Position numbers and translations under genes: made by a program. From Longicatena caecimuris (GTDB lineage Bacteria > Bacillota_I > Bacilli_A > Erysipelotrichales > Erysipelotrichaceae): 64,000 bases of DNA. Positions 55,002-61,923 of this stretch are shown piece after piece. The notes under the pieces were generated by a model. It saw only the letters and a program-made list of their open reading frames with translations, did no database searches and had not been told where the DNA came from. How positions within the stretch are numbered: position 1 is the first letter of the stretch; each line of letters opens with the position of its first letter. The stretch is from positions 124,001 through 188,000 of the forward strand of contig NZ_SMBP01000002.1 of assembly GCF_004341945.1 (NCBI RefSeq), written 5' to 3'.

Positions 55002-55892
55002 ATGGACATTTTTCATGAAATCAATCAATGGGGCAAAGGCTCTGTGTTTAAATATGGATTCTTAGATACCCTAATGATCATGTTATGTTTTCTAGTATGC
55101 GCTTATCTGTTAAAACGTCTTATCAATCGTTCTATTAAGCGCCATGTTAAAGTAAATACCAGATTTGTTATGCGCTTAGTGAAAATCACGTTATATACCA
55201 TTGCTATTTATGGCTGTTTATCCCTATTAACACCATTTGAAAGCGTACTGGGCAAAGTATGGGGATCTGCCGGCATCATTGCGGTTGTGATTGGTTTCGC
55301 GGCACAAGAGGCTATGGGGAATTTTGTAAATGGTCTTTTGATCACAACGTTTAAACCATTCAAGATCGGGGATTTGGTTAAGGTCAATCAAGGGGAATAT
55401 GAAGGCTATGTCGTTGATATTTCCTTACGGGATACTGTCATTCAAACATATGAAAACACCAAGGTGATCATACCAAACAGTGTTATGAATAAAGCGGTAT
55501 TGGAAAACGTTAGTTTAAATGACAATACCAAAGGAAACTTTTTAGAATTGGATATTAGTTATGAAAGTGATATGGATAAAGCAATGCGCATCATCAAGGA
55601 AGAAGTTATGGCACACCCTAATTTTTTGGATCATCGCAGCCAAGATGAAGTTACGGCCGGTGTAGAACCCGTCATCGTCCGTCTGATACGCTTTAACGAT
55701 TCCAGTATTACTTTGCGAACAACGGTTTATTCTACGTCAAATGCGGAAGGCTTTGCTTTACTATCTGATTTAAGAATTGCCATCAAGCATCGCTTTGATG
55801 CTGAGGGCATTGATTTTCCTTATCCACATCGTACAATTATTACAAAATCCCAACACCCGAATGCTAACGACGATTCTATAGAAACAAGATAA
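55002..55892 (+). CDS. mscS: Small-conductance mechanosensitive channel
   Basis: Membrane channel opened by tension during osmotic down-shock. 296 residues: three membrane segments, the third being the glycine/alanine-rich pore helix (GSAGIIAVVIGFAAQEAMGN then FVNGLL), then the beta domain (FKIGDLVKV, VIIPNSVMNKAV) and C-terminal domain ending FPYPHRTI. GGTGG precedes the ATG. Single gene with a terminator. Confidence 0.94.
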   Translation: MDIFHEINQWGKGSVFKYGFLDTLMIMLCFLVCAYLLKRLINRSIKRHVKVNTRFVMRLVKITLYTIAIYGCLSLLTPFESVLGKVWGSAGIIAVVIGFAAQEAMGNFVNGLLITTFKPFKIGDLVKVNQGEYEGYVVDISLRDTVIQTYENTKVIIPNSVMNKAVLENVSLNDNTKGNFLELDISYESDMDKAMRIIKEEVMAHPNFLDHRSQDEVTAGVEPVIVRLIRFNDSSITLRTTVYSTSNAEGFALLSDLRIAIKHRFDAEGIDFPYPHRTIITKSQHPNANDDSIETR

Positions 55893-55913
55893 CTTGATAA
55901 GAAAAATGACTTC

Positions 55914-55946
55914 GGAGAACCTAGGCGATACGTTCTCCTTTTTTAT
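55914..55946 (+). terminator. Terminator after mscS
   Basis: Stem GGAGAAC (55914-55920) / GTTCTCC (55932-55938) followed by a T-run. Confidence 0.85.
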
Positions 55947-56052
55947 AATATTTTCAATATCTTTACAGAAACAAGCCCTTTTCATGTTATTTCTTTACAT
56001 GTACTAACGATAACCGTAAAAACAATGGGAAATTGAGATACCACTACTTATA

Positions 56053-56077
56053 TAAAAAAAAGAGGCACTATGCCTCT
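56053..56077 (-). terminator. Terminator after the helicase gene
   Basis: Stem AGAGGC (56061-56066) / GCCTCT (56072-56077) followed by eight T on the minus strand, 13 nt beyond the stop codon. Confidence 0.85.
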
Positions 56078-56089
56078 AACAATCTTTCT

Positions 56090-57832
56090 TTACTTTGCTT
56101 TCCTTTTTGCACTTTTGCGAACACTCTTATCATGATTTCCAGGACGTTTTGCTCCTCTTCGTGTGGAACCATCCCCAGCATGACGATTGTTTCGTCTAGA
56201 TGCATCACGAGTGTTATTTTTTGCCCCATCACGGCGATTCGTCTTGCGTTTTGGCGCACTGTCAATTTCAACCATGACTTCCTGTTTACGAATGGTCGTA
56301 CGCTGCATGTTATTCAACACAATGTCTACTTTATCTGCTGCAATATCAACCAAAGAGAAATTTGGTCGAACATCAATACGTCCAATCGCTTTCGGACTCA
56401 TGCCACATTCTTCAATAATTGCCGCCACGATGTTACCAGGTTGAATGCCATGGGTGCGACCTACGGAGAATTTCAATGTGATGGCATCAAAATCTGATGC
56501 ATAACGTTTTACATTTTCTTCTTCTTCAATATCAATGACCTCATTCTTATAGTTCATAGAAATCAAAGCACTGATGATATTTTCAAGGGCAATGCCATCT
56601 GCCATCAAAGCATTGGCAATTTCTATACTTTCTTCCGTGATTCCTTCATCGCAAGCTTCTTTAACTTTAGCAATAAAAGCATTACGATTCGCTTCCATCA
56701 TTTGAGCACTGGTTGGCAGGGCATGACGAGTGATATTTGTTTTTGTATAGCGGATGACATCTTTGATAGCACCGCGCTGTTTTCCCCCACTGATTAATGT
56801 GATAGCAAGTCCTTTTTTACCGGCACGACCCGTACGCCCTACCCGGTGTATGTAATATTCCATATCCTGAGGAATATCAAAGTTTACAACCAGATCAATA
56901 TCGTCTACATCAATACCTCTTGCGGCAACATCTGTCGCAATCAAGATAGGACTTGTCCCATTACGAAATTGTTCCATTACACGGCTACGGAATTCTTGTT
57001 TCATATCTCCATGCAAGGAAGTCGCTTTAATATCATGCTTATTTAATTCTTCGCATAATTCATCTACCATCTTTTTGGTATTACAGAAGATCATACACAG
57101 ATCAGGATCATAATGATTTAAAAGAACCCGCAAGGCATTCGCTTTTTTGCCTCGTGGTGCTTCATAATAAATCTGTTCCACAGTATCTATCGTACGCTGA
57201 GAAGATTTAATTTCTACACGTACAGGATCTTTTTGAAACTGTTCGGTGATTTTTAAAATCGCTTGTGGCCATGTAGCTGAGAATAAAATTGTCTGATGCT
57301 CATTATCCGCCGGCATCATAGAAAGAATCTCTTCAATATCTTCCTTAAATCCCATGTTCAGCATTTCATCTGCCTCATCCAGAATGATCATGTTGACATC
57401 CTGCAATTTCAAGGTACGGCGATTTAGATGATCCATAATTCTTCCTGGTGTACCTACCACGATACCACAGCCGCGTTTTAACAGCTGAATCTGGCGATCA
57501 ATGGGCTGACCACCATAAATCGGAACGATTTTTACACCTTCCTTATACTTGGAAAACTTGCGCAGTTCAGTTGCGACTTGCGTCACTAATTCTCTGGTTG
57601 GACAGATGATCAGTGCATTGGGAAACTTATTTCCAGGAATAACTTTTTCGATTGCTGGAATACCAAATGCGGCTGTTTTACCTGTTCCTGTATTAGAACG
57701 ACCCAGCACATCTTTTCCTTCCAGAATGCATGGAATGGATTGTGCCTGAATGTCGGTTGCATTTTCGTATCCCATTTCCTCAACAGCCTTCATAATTTCG
57801 CTGCTGATTGGTAATTCATTAAATGTTGTCAT
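56090..57832 (-). CDS. DEAD-box RNA helicase (DeaD/CshA type)
   Basis: 580 residues: Q motif (ATDIQAQSIP), Walker A SNTGTGKT, DEADEMLNMGF, SAT, and the second RecA domain with TDVAARGIDV and HRVGRTGR. A DbpA-type RNA-binding domain follows (about 460-530), then a basic Arg/Asn/Lys tail. Such enzymes remodel ribosomal RNA and join degradosomes. The ATG at 57832 follows GAAGGT by 6 nt; the ATG 36 nt earlier has no site. The leader contains TTGACG without a clear -10. Confidence 0.94.
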   Translation of the reverse strand: MTTFNELPISSEIMKAVEEMGYENATDIQAQSIPCILEGKDVLGRSNTGTGKTAAFGIPAIEKVIPGNKFPNALIICPTRELVTQVATELRKFSKYKEGVKIVPIYGGQPIDRQIQLLKRGCGIVVGTPGRIMDHLNRRTLKLQDVNMIILDEADEMLNMGFKEDIEEILSMMPADNEHQTILFSATWPQAILKITEQFQKDPVRVEIKSSQRTIDTVEQIYYEAPRGKKANALRVLLNHYDPDLCMIFCNTKKMVDELCEELNKHDIKATSLHGDMKQEFRSRVMEQFRNGTSPILIATDVAARGIDVDDIDLVVNFDIPQDMEYYIHRVGRTGRAGKKGLAITLISGGKQRGAIKDVIRYTKTNITRHALPTSAQMMEANRNAFIAKVKEACDEGITEESIEIANALMADGIALENIISALISMNYKNEVIDIEEEENVKRYASDFDAITLKFSVGRTHGIQPGNIVAAIIEECGMSPKAIGRIDVRPNFSLVDIAADKVDIVLNNMQRTTIRKQEVMVEIDSAPKRKTNRRDGAKNNTRDASRRNNRHAGDGSTRRGAKRPGNHDKSVRKSAKRKAK

Positions 57833-58012
57833 TGTTACCTTCTTTCTATCATTCGCGATAGCTTTCACTTGACGCGATAACTCACTAAGTTTATCACATG
57901 TTGTTTCACACCGTCAATTCATTTCTTTTACATACTACCCAAAAAAGACCTAACTATTCGCATATCTCCCATATGTATCAAAATGTAACCTCTTTCCTGA
58001 AATACAAAGATG

Positions 58013-58021
58013 TGCTATAGT
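58013..58021 (+). promoter_or_regulatory. Extended -10 promoter before the lipoprotein leader
   Basis: TG-C-TATAGT (extended -10) with no clear -35. Transcription would start near 58028, just before a short reading frame and a pseudoknot-like element. Confidence 0.45.
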
Positions 58022-58040
58022 TAAAGAGGAGTAAGTTTAC

Positions 58041-58097
58041 ATGAAAGCGTTAAAACCGCAGATGATACGCATACTCATCCCCAATTACATTATATAA
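58041..58097 (+). CDS. Possible 18-codon leader peptide
   Basis: ATG to TAA frame beginning MKALKPQMIRIL and ending NYII, with GAGGAG about 9 nt upstream. It lies at the 5' end of the transcript leading to the lipoprotein gene, directly before a pseudoknot-like structure. It may be a regulatory leader peptide; nothing proves it is translated. Confidence 0.35.
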   Translation: MKALKPQMIRILIPNYII

Positions 58098-58104
58098 ATA
58101 CCAA

Positions 58105-58137
58105 TAACCGTCATCAACCACGGTTAAAAAGGTTGAT
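58105..58137 (+). promoter_or_regulatory. H-type pseudoknot-like leader element
   Basis: TAACCGT (58105-58111) pairs with ACGGTTA (58120-58126); the loop ATCAACC (58113-58119) pairs with GGTTGAT (58131-58137). Two 7-bp perfect stems with 1-nt and 4-nt connectors fit an H-type pseudoknot. An AAGGAAG ribosome-site-like sequence follows at 58141. No known riboswitch class recognised. Confidence 0.5.
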
Positions 58138-58206
58138 AGAAAGGAAGCGTATATTGTAAGAATGACTGCTTAGATGCGTCATTATTCAGATATACCAGAT
58201 AATCAG

Positions 58207-58692
58207 ATGAAATTACGAAAATTACTGGCTGTATGGCTACTGTGTTTCGCTATGGCCGGCTGTTCTTCCAACGATAGCCCTTCCATGGAAGAAATCGATT
58301 TCCGTTTAGAAAATGCAGGATATGAAGTAACAGGCTATAAAGGCTCGGAAGATAAAATTATCGGTATGGTAATTATAAAACTCAATACAAAAATAACGTT
58401 AACGAATGAAAAAGGTAAATTGTCCAGCATTACGTATATGGATACGTTATCAAAAAATCAATATACCATTGATGTAACCAATGATTCTGCCATGTCCATC
58501 GTTAATCATAAACAGCAGGTATGCATGTATGATATTGAAGGTGGCAAGCAACAAAAAAATCCATCCATCTGTGATCAAAAGGATGAAGAACACGGCAAAA
58601 AATTGCATGATGATTTTTACGCTTTCTTAAAAGAACTTGATATTGATGTATCTGAATTGACGCAATATTACAACTGGTTTATGACGGATTAG
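58207..58692 (+). CDS. Small secreted lipoprotein of unknown function
   Basis: About 161 residues from the ATG at 58207. The N-terminus KLRKLLAVWLLCFAMAGC is a lipoprotein signal with the lipidated Cys at position 19. The mature part is polar (SSNDSPSMEEID) and matches no family I know. An upstream in-frame ATG at 58174 directly follows a TAG and would add 11 residues that do not suit a signal peptide; neither start has a good ribosome site nearby. Confidence 0.7.
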   Translation: MKLRKLLAVWLLCFAMAGCSSNDSPSMEEIDFRLENAGYEVTGYKGSEDKIIGMVIIKLNTKITLTNEKGKLSSITYMDTLSKNQYTIDVTNDSAMSIVNHKQQVCMYDIEGGKQQKNPSICDQKDEEHGKKLHDDFYAFLKELDIDVSELTQYYNWFMTD

Positions 58693-58771
58693 GATGTTTC
58701 GTTGATTAACCTTTTGATATCTATGCAAGTCCTTCCCTTTTATCAATATCTAATTGAGTAGGAGGAAACAA

Positions 58772-58828
58772 TTGAGTTTCCAAGCTCTCACACCACCTAG
58801 TATGTCCCATACCTGGCACACCACATAA
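58772..58828 (+). CDS. Possible 18-residue peptide with TTG start
   Basis: GGAGG (58761-58765), 6 nt, then TTG and 17 further codons (start MSFQALTPPS) to TAA, which runs straight into a terminator-like hairpin. The ribosome site is strong but the coding evidence is weak. The same stretch also folds: GGAAAC/GTTTCC and a GTATG-TCC-CATAC hairpin, so it may instead be a 3' UTR or a small RNA. Confidence 0.25.
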   Translation: MSFQALTPPSMSHTWHTT

Positions 58829-58856
58829 AGAAGACCCTGACAAACAGGGTCTTCTT
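58828..58856. terminator. Terminator-like hairpin downstream of the lipoprotein gene
   Basis: Perfect 12-bp stem AAGAAGACCCTG (58828-58839) / CAGGGTCTTCTT (58845-58856), 5-nt loop, with only short T tracts beyond. It could serve either strand. Confidence 0.6.
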
Positions 58857-58993
58857 CACTATAGGGGATAGAATGATCAATACGTAAATAGGGATAGTCT
58901 TCGGGGATTATTTACGCATAGTAGCAGTTCTCACTGCCATCGTTAGTATACAATATAGCGAATAGAAAGATTTGTCGAATTATGTCAGACGCT

Positions 58994-59377
58994 TCATTTT
59001 TTTTCACAAATCGTAATTTGGTCCTTTATGAAATCATAAAAATCTTCATATAATACAAATTGTATGGCATTCTCTTGTTCATAAGCAACATAACAAATAT
59101 CACGGCTGTCATAAATAATTTCATAGGCATCCTGCTTTGTATAGATGATTGATAAAGGTATTTTATAACGCGTTTTATTGCCGTTTACCATCTTATCTTC
59201 ATATGCATAATGCGTACTGACATAAACCGGATATGTTACAGACATGATCTGTATTTCACCTTTTTCAATATCCGGAAGATAAAAATCAACATCATCCTGC
59301 TCAATATAGGCATGAGGGAATTGCTGTTTCGCCGCCGTAAGTATCTTTTCTTTATCTAAATTCAAAAAACTTATCAT
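58994..59377 (-). CDS. Hypothetical protein, 127 residues
   Basis: Soluble, mixed alpha/beta composition with many Tyr and acidic residues (YVSTHYAYEDK, YDSRDICYVAYEQ). No signal peptide, membrane segment or recognised motif. A strong GGGGAGG lies before the ATG, so it is likely real. It stands alone between the lipoprotein gene and the small-RNA array. Confidence 0.6.
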   Translation of the reverse strand: MISFLNLDKEKILTAAKQQFPHAYIEQDDVDFYLPDIEKGEIQIMSVTYPVYVSTHYAYEDKMVNGNKTRYKIPLSIIYTKQDAYEIIYDSRDICYVAYEQENAIQFVLYEDFYDFIKDQITICEKK

Positions 59378-59431
59378 TTTTTACACCTCCCCATCATGGT
59401 AACATGATATCACATAACCATGGTTGGATTC

Positions 59432-59489
59432 CACATAATTTACCACAGATTCAACATACTTATCTGATGACTTTTTACTATACTATAGT
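59432..59489 (+). promoter_or_regulatory. Conserved promoter module of small RNA A
   Basis: A 58-bp block from CACATAATTT to TATAGT that aligns without gaps with the blocks before RNAs B and D. Shared parts: CACATAaTTT at the upstream end, ACTTaTCT (TTATCT as -35) and, 18 nt on, TATAGT. Confidence 0.65.
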
Positions 59490-59491
59490 CA

Positions 59492-59626
59492 GCAGGAAGG
59501 AACTAACCTCCTGCTAAGTATGACATATTTTCCCCTCAAAATTTCATACTTTCTCCCTTTCAAAAACATAATAATTTAAAGAAAAGAAACGAGAGCTTCC
59601 CCCTAAGTTCGCGTTTCTTTTCTTTA
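59492..59626 (+). ncRNA. Candidate small RNA A of a tandem family
   Basis: About 135 nt. A 5' hairpin (AGCAGG / CCTGCT plus AGG / CCT) is followed by AAGTATGA / TCATACTT enclosing a TTTTCCCCTC loop, a single-stranded TCTCCCTTTC, and a terminator of 14 bp (59578-59591 with 59612-59625) whose loop holds TTCCCCC. So three C-rich motifs are exposed, as in sRNAs that pair with Shine-Dalgarno sequences. Boundaries are predicted from promoter and terminator. Confidence 0.65.
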
Positions 59627-59894
59627 TCCTATGCAAGAGATGTCTATCTAGCCAAAGCCTCATCGCTATAGATAAAAAAAGTTATCTGTAAAGCCAGCAG
59701 AACATCACATAAGATTCTTCATACCTTCCTATTTCCATAGTACGAATAGAAAAAACCGCAGTTGCTATGATGTACCCTTAAAAGTCAGACCTAAAATCAA
59801 ACGATGGAAGGCCGATCAAAACATGGCTTTCCGTTGCAAATAAGCGATCCTTCTTTTCAGTTTCCCATAATTCAAAGAAAAACAATGCGATTTA

Positions 59895-59952
59895 CACATA
59901 ATTTTCCATACTCCTTACATACTTATCTCACATCTTTTTTGTATACTATAGT
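59895..59952 (+). promoter_or_regulatory. Conserved promoter module of small RNA B
   Basis: 58-bp block matching module A in length and spacing: CACATAATTT, ACATACTTATCT, an 18-nt spacer, TATAGT. Sequence 59627-59894 before it shows no gene or clear structure. Confidence 0.65.
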
Positions 59953-59953
59953 C

Positions 59954-60084
59954 AGCAGGAAGGGATATGACCTCCTGCGGTAAGTATGATGATTCCCTCA
60001 AAAATTCATACTTTCTCCCTTTCCATTTAATATACTATAATTTATCAAGCAAAAAAGACGTTTCCCCAAGTAACGTCTTTTTTG
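59954..60084 (+). ncRNA. Candidate small RNA B of a tandem family
   Basis: About 130 nt with the layout of RNA A: GCAGG / CCTGC hairpin, AAGTATGA / TCATACTT hairpin with a TTCCCTC loop, identical TCTCCCTTTC, then a perfect 12-bp terminator AAAAAAGACGTT (60051-60062) / AACGTCTTTTTT (60072-60083) with a TCCCC loop. Loop and linker sequences differ from A while the stems and C-rich motifs are kept. Confidence 0.65.
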
Positions 60085-60172
60085 TTGGATGTTCTATTTT
60101 ATAAGGCATATGCTTTTTATAAACTTCATAAAGTATTAGGATGAGCAGATTATAGATTTTTGTTTTAACCAA

Positions 60173-60225
60173 ATTCTTTCATCACAAATTTATAACTTAT
60201 GGATATGATGGCTTTTTATTATACT
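60173..60225 (+). promoter_or_regulatory. Diverged promoter module of small RNA C
   Basis: CACAAATTT, then TGATGGCTTTTTATTATACT, which matches module A (TGATGACTTTTTACTATACT) at 18 of 20 positions; the downstream TATAGT is changed to TAGGT. Confidence 0.45.
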
Positions 60226-60231
60226 AGGTGT

Positions 60232-60336
60232 GTGCAAAAGGATTTACCTTACCTATAGATATGACCAATTTTCCAAATGACAAATCACACTACTCTTTTC
60301 CATAAATTAAAGGAAAAAGGTACAACGCCTTTTTGT
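60232..60336 (+). ncRNA. Diverged fourth unit of the small-RNA array (C)
   Basis: About 105 nt. It keeps ATATGAC and ACTACTCTTTTCC at positions matching AGTATGAC and CATACTTTCTCCCTTTC of the other units, and a terminator AAAAAGG / CCTTTTT (60314-60334), but has lost the CCC motifs and the first hairpin is weak. It may be a decaying copy or one with a new target. Confidence 0.4.
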
Positions 60337-60389
60337 TTATGATTTGCTAAAAGAAAGAATACCTACCTCTTTTTTTCCAGAAAATTTCT

Positions 60390-60447
60390 CACATATTTTT
60401 ACATGATTCAACGAAACTTGTCTGACATCCTTTTATTATACTATAGT
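60390..60447 (+). promoter_or_regulatory. Conserved promoter module of small RNA D
   Basis: 58-bp block: CACATATTTT, ACTTGTCT (TTGTCT as -35), an 18-nt spacer, TATAGT; ungapped against modules A and B. Confidence 0.65.
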
Positions 60448-60449
60448 TG

Positions 60450-60575
60450 ACAGGAAGGAGTTCCTGTTAGAAGTATGACTAAATTTCCCCTCAAAGTTAT
60501 TCATACTTTCTCCCTTTCAAAATTGAGTTTGAGTTAAGAAAAGAAGTACCATCCCTCAGGTACTTCTTTTCTTTG
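60450..60575 (+). ncRNA. Candidate small RNA D of a tandem family
   Basis: About 126 nt. The 5' hairpin is ACAGGAA / TTCCTGT, a G-C to A-T change on both arms relative to A and B, which is compensatory. AAGTATGA / TCATACTT with a TTTCCCCTC loop, identical TCTCCCTTTC, then a perfect 15-bp terminator (60536-60550 with 60559-60573) with an ATCCCTCA loop. The terminator also faces the end of the convergent DUF554 gene. Confidence 0.65.
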
Positions 60576-60587
60576 TATAGATATAAT

Positions 60588-61301
60588 TTAGAAAATAAGC
60601 TGCATCAGCTCATATAATATCGGCACCAATAACGCAGGCAATAGATTGCCGATACGTATCTGTTTGCCAAAAAACAAATTAATACCGACACCAAAGATCA
60701 ATACCGATCCAACATAAGATAAGTTTTGAATCAAAGCATCAGAAAAAATAGGCGCCATGAAGGATGCCAGTAAGGTAATACCTCCTTGATATATGAGTAA
60801 TGGCAAGGCCGCAAAAATTACACCGATGCCTAATGCAGAAGCAAATACCATGGAGATAACGCCATCCAAAATAGCTTTTGTGATCAACATAGTAGGATCA
60901 TGAAGCAAACCATCCTGTAATGCCCCAACGACTGCCATAGCCCCCACACAAATAATCAGACTGTTACTGACAAAACCCTCCACAAAGCGGCTATCACTGG
61001 ATTTAGTTAGCTTCTTCAGATATTCTGCCAATGCCTCCATACGATCTTCTAGTCGTAATGCTTCTCCCAATAATGCCCCAATGCCTAAAGAAAAAATTAA
61101 CAGCATAGTTCCACCGGAGATAAGCGTTGCCCCGTCTACCTTCATCATGCCACTGATAGCACCGCTAATCCCTATAAACATTGTACAAAGCCCAAGAGCT
61201 TGCATCAACAAATCGCGCATACGGGAAGGCAAACCGCCTTTCACAAATAATCCGATACCGCCACCGATAACAACAGCTATTACATTGATGATCGTACCCA
61301 T
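60588..61301 (-). CDS. DUF554 family membrane protein (YdfK/YqgA-like)
   Basis: 237 residues with about six to seven membrane segments and the family start GTIINVIAVVIGGGIGL, then GIGALLGEALRLEDRME and a GVGINLFFGK segment near the end. The ATG at 61301 has GAGGG 8 nt upstream; the frame extends 38 codons further but without a site. Function is unknown for the family. Confidence 0.88.
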   Translation of the reverse strand: MGTIINVIAVVIGGGIGLFVKGGLPSRMRDLLMQALGLCTMFIGISGAISGMMKVDGATLISGGTMLLIFSLGIGALLGEALRLEDRMEALAEYLKKLTKSSDSRFVEGFVSNSLIICVGAMAVVGALQDGLLHDPTMLITKAILDGVISMVFASALGIGVIFAALPLLIYQGGITLLASFMAPIFSDALIQNLSYVGSVLIFGVGINLFFGKQIRIGNLLPALLVPILYELMQLIF

Positions 61302-61480
61302 GTCCCAAACCCTCTTTCTATCTTGTGTTTCACTGTACACGGAAGAAAAGTAATTGTCAACAAATATTTTCAAACATATGACATTTTCTTTCATATAACA
61401 TGAAAATAATATCATTTCATTTCCATCACCATGTAAATTTTGTCGTTTAGCTTAATCTGTAAGCGCAGAAACACATAGGC

Positions 61481-61533
61481 AAAAAAAGAATTCCTGTAAG
61501 ATCCATGTTAAACAACAGATCGTACAAGAATTC
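61481..61533 (-). terminator. Terminator after trxA
   Basis: Arms GAATTC-TGTA-GATC (61488-61503) and GATC-TACA-GAATTC (61518-61533) with two mismatches, followed by seven T on the minus strand. Confidence 0.75.
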
Positions 61534-61561
61534 CGTTTCTATTAATAGTAACGATGTTCTT

Positions 61562-61870
61562 TTAGATAACTTTCTTGAGTTCATTCATTAACTGTGCTTT
61601 TGGCATAAAGCCCTGTAGCTGTGTCATTGGCTGTCCATCTTTAAAAATAATCATAGTAGGAACTGACATGATGCCAAAACGCATTGCCAATTCACCATCC
61701 TGATCGACATCTACCTTTACAATATCCAGTTTTCCTTCTACTTCCTTTGCGACTTCTTCTAATACCGGAGACAGCATCTTACAAGGGCCGCACCATGTCG
61801 CAAAGAAATCAACTAAGACAACACCTTGTGCAATTACCGAATCGAATTCAGATTTGTTTATAATTTTCAT
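61562..61870 (-). CDS. trxA: Thioredoxin
   Basis: Disulfide reductase of the cytosol. 102 residues from the ATG at 61870, with the active site WCGPC (Cys27, Cys30), VDQDGELAMRFGIMSVPT containing the cis-proline, and the usual C-terminal helix. GGAGG is 8 nt from this ATG and only 2 nt from the ATG six bases earlier. Monocistronic. Confidence 0.95.
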   Translation of the reverse strand: MKIINKSEFDSVIAQGVVLVDFFATWCGPCKMLSPVLEEVAKEVEGKLDIVKVDVDQDGELAMRFGIMSVPTMIIFKDGQPMTQLQGFMPKAQLMNELKKVI

Positions 61871-61923
61871 AGTCATTACCTCCAACTGTTTACAGTATAG
61901 CATGTTTTTTTTATTTCATGCAT

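Noticed and set aside
54834-55028. Minus-strand frame of 64 codons overlapping the mscS start
   Set aside because: It covers the mscS promoter on the opposite strand, has no recognisable domain or good ribosome site.
59516-59580. Conserved peptide encoded from the ATG in AAGTATGA of the small RNAs
   Set aside because: Units B and D share a frame but A is shifted by one base, and the only ribosome-site-like sequence is paired in the 5' hairpin and too far away.
59627-59894. Possible further sRNA copy (ATACCTTCCTATTTCC near 59730)
   Set aside because: No promoter module, paired stem or terminator could be found around it.
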